From assembly GCF_029784165.1 (NCBI RefSeq), contig NC_073696.1, forward strand, positions 52,891,501 through 52,955,500: a stretch of 64,000 nucleotides of DNA, given 5' to 3'. Numbering within the stretch: the first letter of the stretch is position 1; every line of letters begins with the position of its first letter. Made by a program: the position numbers and the translations under genes. This DNA comes from Wyeomyia smithii (taxonomy: Eukaryota; Arthropoda; Insecta; Diptera; Culicidae). Under the pieces are notes generated by a model, which saw only the letters and a list, made by a program, of their open reading frames with translations, searched no databases and was not told the DNA's origin. Shown here piece by piece: positions 34,371-46,600 of this stretch.

Positions 34371-35950
34371 TTCGCTAAGTTTCTAGAGAGGTTAGCTACT
34401 TTCGTGATCGGTGGGATGCCTGCAAGCGTTACGTCTCGTTGTACGTGTAAATCGAAACTCAAACTGATAAGCGTATGTAAATCAAACTAACAGCTTGTCT
34501 CTATAGATCTTTTGATTTTTATTTCAATAATATTTCAATAAAAAGATATAATAACTTTACAATGTTGCTTGTTTATTTTTTTAGTATGATTTTGTTCATA
34601 TTTTCCATTAGTTTCTTTACGTTTAGCGGTAATCGTGTGTATGTGGTGGGTGTTTTAATAGCTTGTTGTTTTGTTGTTGTAAGTGAATGAAACTATGTTT
34701 TTTTTGCATTAAGAACCCCTTTAAATGCCATTATTTTTGCATATTGTGGTTTGCTTGTAAGCGACGCTACCCTGCGGCCTGCTATAAGTAAAACTATCTG
34801 ATTCCGTTGCCTTAACTGGATATTTTTTAATAAGTAGTGTGTAGCTGTTGCATGATCTATACGGGAGCATTTATTATTCTGCTTTATTTCTACGGTAGTT
34901 TAAATGTAACAATCAGTTTCACTGTTTTATTTTTTCATTCGAGCTGTTTTCAATATTTGTATACTTTCCAGTTTGTAACACATTTTCAGCTATTCAAACA
35001 TGTTCTCAGAGATAATAGTAGTTATAACGTAAAATAGGTCTAATAATTTAGTCACAATCAATTTCACATACCACTTGTAATTATCGTTTCTCTAATAGCA
35101 TCTTAAATATAGTCTAAACAAATCAATATCTTCTAAAATAAAATTTCGCTTTCATTAGGTTCATTTCGTTTGTTTTTTAAAAATATTGACTAAGTTTATA
35201 TAAAACTATTCAGCCTAAGCTCAAAAAGTAAGGGTGCCACATTGGCATGGCATTCTGTTGTATTTTCTCTCTTTTGCTGTGTGTTTGTTATTGTTTAGTA
35301 AATCGTTCATTACAGTTACTCTATGCGTTAGATTAACAAATTCATCAACTTTTTTTTTTTAATTTGCCTTACTTTGCAGGATTCAATACATGAACACAAT
35401 ACCCAAGGTAGACTAAAAAGGTTAACAAAAGCAAGCTTAACATAAACAAAATACTTTCGCTTCGTCGAGCTGGTTTCAATAATTTACGAGTTTAAATAAA
35501 TATTATATATATATAGTAATTGAAAAATGCGGCGGAAAAAGTAAAACAAGAACACAATGCGTTCAAAATACAACTGAACGAAACAAATCAGGCTATTCCT
35601 ATTCGAGTTTTGGTCGATAGTGAACAGTTCGCGTATGAACGAAATCGAGTTAAAACATTGAAACTGCCACGGTGCACTATCAGTAACACTCAATAATAGC
35701 TTTGCTTATGTGTTTATGCTTTTTTTGTTGCTTTATAATATTCGATCCCGTTCACTCGTTTTGTTTTCGCTAGCTGTTGTAACTAATACGAGGCTCAATT
35801 TTTTATGTTTGGTTTTCAATTTTTCCTATCAATTTCTCCCAATAATATTTTCTTTGTAATAATATTTTCAACAACTGTTATATTTCGTAAACTGAATAGT
35901 TTCATTCGCTTGTGTGTTGTGTGTGAGAGAGAGTCGTTTAAAGAGCTCAT

Positions 35951-36000
35951 GCAGCCATCATATAATGATGGCCTGCCTCTATAAGGGGAAAGGAGGCAGT
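35951..36000 (-). other. Two adjacent small hairpins
   Basis: GCCATCATATAATGATGGC and CTGCCTC...GGAGGCAG (loop TATAAGGGGAAA) sit side by side. They could be structured elements within the nervana 3' UTR, if it reaches this far, or chance. Too short for a typical miRNA precursor. Confidence 0.35.
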
Positions 36001-37639
36001 AAATATTCTCGCTCAGGTTTTAAAGGCCCGACGGAGCGATGATCGCTTCAAAATGACTGACTGCTTCGATTAGCATCGGCTGACAGCCCGTTCCGACAGC
36101 GAGAGTCGCCCGCAGCTCAGTGAACCAGTTGTTTTTGTTCATCCAACTAAATGATCTTTTGTTAAATGACGAAGTACCTAATTACATTATCAAATTTACT
36201 TGTTTACTCTTATGCATCGATTTGCTTCCTATGTTTAATTACACCAAATTATATCTTTTGTTTGTTTTATGTGTTTTTTTTTTCATTTCGCCTTAGTTCC
36301 GCTTGTTTGTTAAGTCAGTTTAACTCTTTACAGTAAGGTCATGAACTTGTCTTTACGTGGGCATTTTTTATGTTTTATTTATTTTTTTGTTGGGCAGTGA
36401 GTGTAAGAATAGAAAGAGGCCCTTAAACGTGTTTCTCATTCAGATGATTTTTGCTGCACTTGTTTGCACTAGGGTTTTTGCTTTTCCTGTTAGATCAATC
36501 GTTATTTCTATATGTTTCGTGTTTGCTATACCGCTGCTTTGTTGATATTTCGCGCGAGATATATTTGTGATTTATTTTAATGCTGAGATTTTCGACCCGG
36601 AAACTAAATAACCAAAACAACATTGCATCCGATCTCTCCCAAATCACAAATATATCGAGTTTTGTTTGCTTACGGTTAGTTGTTGAATTTTTAACTGTGC
36701 TAATTCACTATAAAAGCTTCAAATTGGACTCATACAAAAATTATAAGAGTTTTTCCTGTCCTACTTTTGCGAGCTTACCGATCTTTACATTGATTAGCGA
36801 TTAAATTCTTGCGTTTGTACACAGTTCTATGTAAATTCGAAAACATTCTGATTCAGTGTTCTCGAATCTGCTCTAAAATACGTCCGAAACGCGTACATCT
36901 GTCATATCGCCTAATCTTACATAGAAGAATTCGTCATGTTTCGGTCTCTCGTTGTCCGTCTGCTCGTCTGTGGACGTCTGTTTTGCGTGCGTCTTGTAAC
37001 TTGTTTTTATAGGTGTTATTCTCTCAGTCAAATTGAACGATCACATCCTTCCAAACACCAGAACTCATTCCGCTCTTTTACTGCTCGATGTCGCGTTCAT
37101 CTGGGCTAACCTCTTTCTTCGTTTGTTTAGCAATTTCTATTACATATTTTAGGTTATGTTCTTCGCGATCTCAGTTATGAGTATACATAAAAGAGCTGTA
37201 CATGTTGCAATTGTCTGTTACTCTTCTTCCGCTGTTTTGTCCTATACGAGATGATTTTTCGCGCTTGTTTTGGTTTTTGTTTAGTGTCTACGTTGATTTT
37301 TTTTTACTTTAGTTATATGTTAAATTAATTATTGATCGCACCTAAATTTGTTGTTCTTAGTTTGTAGTTCTGACATTTCCGATGTTCACCATGCACGAGG
37401 CTTGTATTTTCTTCTCAGTGAATGTTTACCAATTATTAATTGTTCAAATTTATCTTCTCTTTTTGTTTTTGCTTGTTTTCGCTGATGTTGGTTTCTTCTA
37501 GTTTTCTGCTGCTCTTGTGGCTTTTATTTTTCGGTCTTCTTCTAGCCCACGTTTTGTGTTTTTTCGCCTGCACCTAGACTCATCTTCTACGGCCTGCTTT
37601 GCTCTTGCCAGCTGCTATTAGGGACGATGGCCGGGTCTC

Positions 37640-40600
37640 TTAGTCGACCATCAGTTCAAAGTGAACGGACCCTCTTCGTTCCGCTCGGTCGTAGAGAATG
37701 TTACGAGCCCAGGCTTTGCATTCGATGTTGATCAGGACGCCATCTGAAAGGTTGAAAATCAAACCATTGAAGAAAGGAACTCCAGATTAGAAAGACCCAT
37801 CGACACTTACTCTTGGGACTCTCGAAGTGTACCGCTACTATTGGTGGCAGATAACCTTCGATGTTCTTGAATGGGAAATAGTAATATGGGAATCCTCGGC
37901 GTGGGATGTAATTAATAGGTCCGATATGTTCATTGTCAGCTGGATTTTCACCGCTGCATGACACCCAGACAATATTGGCCTGGAAAGCAAAAATTAAATA
38001 TTACGTAGAATCAAATTTAAATACGAAAATTGAAAAAAAAAAGAATTTTCACTAACGTTTTTATCTCCACGGCCAAGTTCAGCACCGATGTGCTCCTTGA
38101 GGTCATCGGGCATAGCCTCCGGCAAATGTTCAGTGGTGTTGTATAGATCCGGTGTCCAGTTGAAGATCTACCAGCAAAACGACACAATCAGTTGCGAATC
38201 TCCCCATTCGTAGATCTAGTGTAACACCTACCTTATTAAGTTTCAAGAATATGCACGGGCTTTTCTTCTGGAAGTTGAATCGATTCGCCTTGGTGCAGGG
38301 ACCCCACTCATTCATAGGTACCTTGCATACCTTACCTTCTGGTGGTGGGCTATCGAACGAACAATCCACACGGTTGTCCTCTTCCGATAGGTAGGCTATT
38401 TTGGTAATGCGAATCGTAATCAATTTGAATACTCGCTTCACAAACAACGAGGTTTACTTACGATCCAAGAACTCATCGATCTGTCTTGTCCAGGCTTCTA
38501 CGTTGCCTTTGTCGGACGCTTTGTACCAGATTAACGTACTTTCTACGTTGGCTTCGTTGGGCATCGGTCGGAAGCCCAGTCCTGTGAACAAACGAAGAGG
38601 TAAAAAATCATAAAAGGGTAAAATTTAGAAAATCTATACCGAGCGTCTTAGCAGAGTGATTGAGAAATCAAAGAAATAGTTATCGGTTACTGTTATACTC
38701 TACTAAATTTTTATTGGAAATAAATATTGAAATTCAGTCCGCAAATATATATTTCGACTATGACTTACAGTCTTCCTCAGTGCCAGTCCACATAAGCACT
38801 GAGAAAGACTGTAAGTCACAGTCGAAATATATATTTGCGGACTGAATTTCAATATTTATTTCCAAAAAATTTAGTAGAGTATAACGGTAACCGATAACTA
38901 TTTCTTTGATTTCATAAAAGTGTACTTATATATGATTATTTATCATTATTATTTCAAACTTATCTCTTGAAATCATCGATAGTTTACATTAATTGGCCAT
39001 TTGAATAAAAAAGTGCTTACCTGGATTCGTCCCTATTAACGATTCGCCAAGTTGCCATCTGGGAATCTTCATATCAAGTGTCTGCCAAAATACTGCAAGC
39101 ATTGCTACGAAGAATCCAACTAGAATTGCGTAGAACACCAGGTAGAAGAAGAGAATTTTCGCTGTAATGATAGAAACGAGACACTTTCATTAGTACTGAA
39201 CAGGATTGTGTTTTTAATTTAAGAATTAGATGAACTGGGAAACTGAGGGGAGCTCCGTAGCCGCAAGGTTACAGAGTCCGTCTTGATAAGCGAATGGTCG
39301 TGGGTTCGAATCTCAGTAGAATCAGGCCATTTGGTTGCCAAAGGACTTTAGCATGGGTTTATTCTCAGGCTTCCCACCAAGTACCTTTCCTTCAATCTAA
39401 ATTCTACAGTACCTCGGTTGACTCTCTTTCTAACAAAAATAAGTCCCTGTTATAATAAAACTGGTGTGAGTAACGTATGGAAGTTCTCTCCAGGGAATTG
39501 TAATTTGGCGATATTGTTAGGATGGACAGAGGCTCGGTATAGTAGAATAGTAAGCTTGAAACGGAAAGGTAAAACTTACACACAAGCACGGATATGAATG
39601 ATAAGCGTATCACTTACTATCAATAGTGATACTGCCAATAACATGAAGTGCGGAGTACAGAAAACACTTGGGCAATATCACAATAGATCTAATCTCTGGT
39701 CGCAGTGATGAGCCCACACAGGAAAGAAAGAACTGGGATACTGCCATATGTTTTTCTAAAGTTAGGTAGTTGGTACCAATAACACAGAGAACAGACATTC
39801 ATGTTCATATAAAGAAATTCGAACATCATGTTTAAAAATTTGAATCAAAATACTTTAAAACACTAACGACATCTGTCTTGTGCCCCAGTTGCGCTGCATA
39901 AATATTGCCCTATCGATATCATGTTTTTTTTTGTTATTTGATTTAGCAAATTTTACTTAGTATCCGAAAACTGATTAGAGAGCATCACGAATCCGGAAAA
40001 AGTTAACGTCAAATTACAAATATTTTCCGGCTAAGTGAAGGCACGATTGTCAAAATTGTGCAGAAATTAAAAAAGAGTGGTTCTTTCACACTAGTAAAGC
40101 AATCAGGACGTTCGGTGAAGATAGAAGCGGAACAAACCCGAAGTCTACCTGTTCCAAAAATATCAAAACAATTTAATAGTGAGTTTTACGTCCATATGCG
40201 AAATCGATTCCATCAACAAGGTTTGAAGAGCAGAAAAGCATTTAAGAAGTCTAGATTACCGGCGAAAAATCATTAGGAAAAGGCTTTCCTGAGCACGAGA
40301 TCACATTTCATGGACGATTAATGACTGGAAAAAGGTAATTTATTCGAAACCAAAATTACTTTATGTGAGCTTGTCCGTACCACACGAAACAGATGAAGCG
40401 AATGGTGAAAGTCTGAAAACAGACTGCCATCAAACATGGTAGAGGTGAATTATAACAAATTCAATAATAACCTAACTTGGTTTTATCATTTTCTTCCATG
40501 CTAGAATCATGGTTCGGGGCTTCATGATTTGGAGAATTTCAATTCATTTACAGAATATTGACGAACGAGGTTTATTTGGTTAAACTGAAGCGAAAAGTTT

Positions 40601-43600
40601 TGAATAAATGTCGGAGATAAGAAGGATCTACTTTTTTGCATTACTTTTTATCGTTTTCTCATATATTTGATCTGTCAGAGAAAAGCTTAGTATCGAATTA
40701 TCACAATTTGTCTGTTACATGATTAAATGATAATCTTTTTCTTCTGTACATTCATGAATGTTTTCTTCTTTTACTATTCTAAAGCAGTACGTCTTTTTGC
40801 AGTACCTATAAACATAAGAAAGTCATCACAGTATTTTAGAGTTAAATAAATTGGAAGGTCTCGGTAGTTAATTAGTAGGGTGTAAACGATTCCACTATTT
40901 CGACCATATTTCCTTCATTGTGTGAAATTCTGTTTCTCCCATTCCGCTAGCAACACTTGCGAACTGTCACTTCACTTTAGTGAAATTCTTTCACGCGAAA
41001 AACTTCCTGGGAGGAACAGGAATCGACAAGTTACCGAAACTTTTGTATGTAGAATCATTGAGACTAGATTAAAACAAAGAGCTTTGCAGCGTACCACGAG
41101 GAGTTTTATTTCGTCATGTTTAGTGAAATAATTTTGACTTTACATCATCGGAAGAGGGATACGAGATGACCAATAGTTACTGTTTAACAAGGCCGAGCTG
41201 ATGGAATGGCTGCAGGAGCGCAATAACGAGTTCTGGAAAATATCTCACATAGTGATAGTGGTTCTGTCCATGCTTGTCATTCTCCTCAGTATGTGAAAGG
41301 AGAGGAGAAAAAATTCACCGCGCACTTCCCTTCCAGTATGTGCCTGCGTGTAGCAAATGCTTTCACCACACTGCTTCTTTCTCCACTCCAAAGTGTCTCA
41401 ACCAGCTTACAGAGAGACAAACACACTTCCAGCTCACCCCACATCTGATAGAAACAAGAGGGGTGAATCACTCTACATAGAAAATGCAGAAAAACACAAC
41501 AGTGTCCACTGGCGAGTAGTCCGGAAGGTGAAAAAAAACCTACCGTGCAAAAATGTAATCCTCGTGTAGCTACGAACGAATTCCACCAGAGTAATGTCGT
41601 TTGCGTTTTCGTGGTGTAGCTACACTCAAACGACACTTTTGCCACCGGAAATGTTTTATTTGACTTTTCGGACTACCCTTTTTCTGTCTCTGACTACCTT
41701 TTTTCTGTCCCTGACGACACCCGAAAAAAGCAGAGTGTACTGTAGGAAGTTACCAACACATTCATACGAATGTGTCAAAACTGGTTTGTTTTGGTTCTCG
41801 TTCCACGTGGTAAAGTGTCAGGTAAATTTTTTTTCAGCACATTTGCAAGATGGACATATGAAATGGAAACGAGACAAAATGACGAATGCGCTAATGACCA
41901 AAACAATACGAATTGACAGCTATCCTATTATTACGCATACCAATGCAACGACACTGAAAATGTTTTATTTGAAGCTGCAAAGTATAGTCCGAAAAAGGTG
42001 TAGCTACACCGAAAAAACGAAAACGACATAAGTTCGACCGGCACGAGCGGCAAGAGCAACGCAGTCTATTTTTTTTTCTCCCAATATATTTTCCTCTTCT
42101 GCCATGCTCAAGAAACCAACTGTGAAACGCACCGCAGATAGCTCTGCAGTGTAATTATTGTGCGTGATGTCCACACGTGTGAGAAAGTACACCATAGTTC
42201 ATTGTCTTGCAAGACAGGGATTTCAGATTTCACCGCAGTGCGTTCAGGTAGCTCAAAAGATAAAAATCGTTTGTCGCTCTCTTCTAGCATGAGCGTATTG
42301 ATTTGCTCTTTAGTGTGACGGCAGTTGTTTCCGCAGTGCAAGATGTTCTCCTGCACACTAGAGGTTTTCTAAGGAGAAAAGACAAGCATGGTTCTGTCGA
42401 AACTGCTTTTCCGAAAATTTATACAATCGACATAATAGATGAATGTCCGATTAATAAAATGCTGGAAGATGTCCATCAACACGAGCTGCTCAAAGTGATC
42501 AATGAGAATAAAGTTAAAACTTTGCGAATACCGGTGCGGTAATATTCTTAAGAAATGAGGGTAAGCAGGTATTAGACGACGCAAATATTTGCTATTTTGG
42601 TACGATTTTTATTTGCACAAAATAAGATCTGTATTGAAAAACAGCAAATATTTGCTTCGTCTAATACCTTCTTAAGACTGGTGCAGAAACGCTAACAAGT
42701 TTCGGTTCGAGACGGTAAAAGTATTCCGACAGATTTGAAGTTGATAACATAATTGAAGAGCGATTCCCCATATTCATTTCCGATTGTCTTCAGGATTTAA
42801 AAATCCGGTGAGCGACGAATATGGAGCGAGTTGAAGGATAGAAATATTCGTCTTCTTTGGACTTGAAGAGTAGGTATCATCAAGTAAATATGGCTCTGGA
42901 TTCCGTTCCATATACTACTTTTGTAACACCTTCTGGACAGTACATATATGTGATAATGCCTTTCGAGTTCCGGAATGCTTCGGTTTGGTTGTATCTCAAA
43001 AATTAATTGACATGATACAGGAACCATTTATAGGAAGCCTGCTTTTTCCGACCGACGTTAAGCAGTTGAACAAGTGCTTGAGATTATTTTCTTACTTTCG
43101 TCGCTTAGTTACTATGTTTGCAGGCGCAGAAAGAGGGTCGCGTTTAAAATAAAGAGCTTTTCTTTAGTTTTTTTTTAGTGAAATCCTTTTCATTTTATAG
43201 CATAAATCCATACAATCGTCGCTTGATACAGAATACGCTTAAGCGGACTTTATTGTTTTACTTACTGACTAAAAAAAATCGAACCTGTTGAGGAAACAAA
43301 GTTTATCTAACAAAAACTTTTTCATGAAAATGTTTCATGGACATAGAATGGTTGTTAGAGAAATTCAGCGCTAACTTTAAAATGTTCAAAAGATTTGAAA
43401 GCAACTAAAATATCTATGTTTAAAACATAGGTTAGAAAAAAATTAAAATACTGTTTTTTTTTCAATTTCTTTTTTGTTTTGTGTCCAGCGGGGTTCCAAT
43501 GTCAGCATCGAGTGGAAAATTAGCTTGATTTTGGATACCATTGGAGTAGCGTGTAATCATCATGACAATTTCCCACCACTCACTATGCGCTGAATATCGA

Positions 43601-46600
43601 TCATGTAAATTTGTTTATTTTATTCGTTTTCTTATTTGTGAATGAATATGTGAATTAAAATCGCGTGAGTTAGGGGTGCACCAATTGTTTTGTCTTGTTT
43701 GTTAATAATTGTTAGGCGGTGAATTTGCTCTAGCTGTCAAAAACCGATACTGAATTAGACGTCTCGGTGGGTTTGTTTTGATCGGCAGCGACGTTTGTTT
43801 TGTTTTGTTTAGTTTTTTTTCCCAATTTGTGTCCCGTACAGTCAGAGACGGATTTACGACCGTGAGGGCCCGGGTCCAGTTTTAAGTGGGGGCTCCAAAA
43901 AAAAAACAACACCGCTTTTTTCATCGTACGGGTAGTACGGGTACGAGATTTGGACCAGAGGTGCCAGATGTTTTTGAAAGATATCTGCAACTGCTCGAAA
44001 ACCGAATTTTTTTGTTGATATCCAAAAAAAACCTACCGCAATTTGAAAAAAAAAATGCGATCCATAAGCAAAAATTTGCACACAATTTAAGAAAGACTGC
44101 ACATTTATAAGGCGACCCTGACAATAATCTACAGAAATTAGGACAAAAACTGCACACATCTGCAAAAAAATTTGCACACGGACTCTGAAAATCTGCATTT
44201 TGCAAAGCACATCTGGTATCCCTGATTCGGACAAGTAAGCAATAGCAATGCATTGAAAAAAAATTGTGGGTTATTTTCTTTCTCTGCTTTACCTCCCATG
44301 TACGTCCCGGTTCGATTCAAATGGTGTGTTAATGTGTGTCATTCTAAGAGAATCCAAGCTGAACTCTTATGGATGTAGTTGTGATGTTGGCGCTCGCGAA
44401 AAAATAACAATGAAGGAAAGATTCAGATTGAAATGGTCTGTTCAAATTTTCTTGCTGTAAATCGAACTTTTGATTGAATCTCATTTTTGATAGAGAAAAA
44501 ACTTTTTCTTGAGTTGTGGGGGTCCCAAAAATGTGGGGGCTCGAGGCCCGGGCCGCTTGGGACCCCCTAAATCCGGCTCTGCGTGCAGTGAAACGGAAGA
44601 TTTTTCCACCTTTGTGCAAGTCTAGTGAAGGTTGTTCCGTTGCGTTGGCCCCAGATCGAGTGCTTGTCAGATAGGGTACCCTACGCTATTGGCTACCTCC
44701 GGCTAATCGACAATAAGCGGCAGGAAGACAACACCCGCTGAAAACCGTTACAGCCGAATTCGCTGCATATCGTGGCTGTAGTACAACGGCAGCCGTTTGG
44801 ATCACGCTCACGGACAGCAAACTGAAAAAAACTGTCTAAACGCGATATGCCTATATTTGTTTTGTTTTTGTTGCAGTTTAGGATCTCAAATTCGAGAGTC
44901 TCACAAACATTGTCCAATTTTAAATGCTTATAACTTAGTTAGTTTTCAACGGATTCCTTTAATTCTTGCAGCAATCGATTGGAAAATCAGCTACATGTTT
45001 GCCAAAACGTAGAAAACTGTGATTCTATGATGCTTACTACTGAAAAATGTTGAGCCTCGTTTTGAACGCAGATTTCGCAGACGCTGAAAACGAGGTTAAA
45101 TATCATCCATTAAAAGTATCTAAATGGCTCTCCATCCATGGAAACTTCCAGTTTCTGGGAATGAGCAAAAAATGGACAAATGCCGTATGTTGTGGGTACA
45201 GACTGGGACACGGTTATAAAAGAAAAAGCGATGGTGTTAACTTTTTCGCTCTCATGCACCTTTCGTGTTCCTTAAAGGGTTTATAACAACTGTCTAACTT
45301 TTTAGATCGATCCACTTTTCCAAAATTATTCTCCAGAGATACCCAGTTGGCTTATAAAAATATATCGGTAGATGATATTAGTAGGAAATTTTCCTGGGAA
45401 TTTTTTTTGAAGACCATAACGCACCATGAAGTTTGTAAAAAAAGTTATTCTCTCATTACTCATTACTCATTACTCATGAGTTGATATGTAAACTATAAAA
45501 GGAGGTGTAAGGTATAAGAAAATTCCATGCATTTCTCTTGGAAACAAAAAATTCAGCTTTAAAAATCACAGGATGAGGATTCATTAAAAATCTCATAAAA
45601 GTAGTTTGCTTTAATTAGAGAAACAACCCATCATATTTGCTCATTGAGCTAACAATTGCCGTCTGATTTCGTAATGGTACGACGAGCCATTTCAAGATAA
45701 AATTAGACATCAGAAGTGGCTCACTTGTTGTTCCGGATCTTCTATTGGTGACAAATAGCCGCTGGGTTGTGGCTATGCATGCACACGAGACAGTGACTGT
45801 GACTGCAAGTCGTCAGAATCAGTTTGATAAACACCGTAACCTTATACGGTTTTCATCATCTCACTTTTTTCCTGCTCATTTTTCAGCCTCACGGCATATA
45901 GTCCTGGCGTGAATAGGATACCTTCCATGAAGCCTGTTAAGTGTCGATTCGCTAGAGTGGGCCGGATTAAAAGTGATCCGTCTAACTCGTCACCATTCGC
46001 AAATGTGGGCGGAGGATATTCTAAATATACACACATCTCCTGCATATGCAGCCTTGGGCAGAAAGCTTTTATTAATAGAGAGATAAAAAAAGGATAAAGC
46101 TTTCTTCACCTATGATGGTTGAGCTGATGGTGAGTGTAACGAGTGCTATAATCTTGCGTCTTTCTGTGTAGTTGGTAGTTAGTTGAGCACCAGCTGCTTA
46201 ATTATCTCGTTTGAAATGGAGCAAGTTTTGTTAATGGGTTTTCCCTAACGTTGTCGATAATTAACAAACTTTGCATTCTTGGAGAGCTTCGGAGGGGTTT
46301 TACATGCACGAGATTACACCGGAACAACAGTTTGTCCAAAGTTTGAAGTTTCTTGGTTTACACACCCTGTTTTTTTTTATTCTGATCGTGACTGTTTTAT
46401 GATTTGATGAAGTAAATGAGAAACTAATGTTAGCAAAGGTTCGAATAAGTAAACAGTTGGATAAAAAAAATCAAATCAATTCAATTGATTTTTTACGGTT
46501 TCACATGCATACGTGCATATTTTTATTTCCGTATCAAGTTTTACCATGTTATATGTGCACATTTTTACATCCATGATCGTATTTTGCTGCCTAGTTTCCC

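Larger units (their letters stand above)
30081..37639. other. AT-rich downstream region of nervana, possible long 3' UTR
   Basis: There is no supportable coding gene on either strand. The plus strand is T-rich, so the minus strand offers many AATAAA (TTTATT on plus, such as around 34531 and 34572), and the nervana 3' UTR could extend well into this stretch; the cleavage site cannot be chosen from sequence. Two inverted-repeat elements (30470-31117, 34219-34370) and a pair of small hairpins (35951-36000) are the only structures I see. Confidence 0.4.

Noticed and set aside
39246..39330. Functional tRNA gene
   Set aside because: Good B box but no full cloverleaf; better explained as a tRNA-derived SINE.
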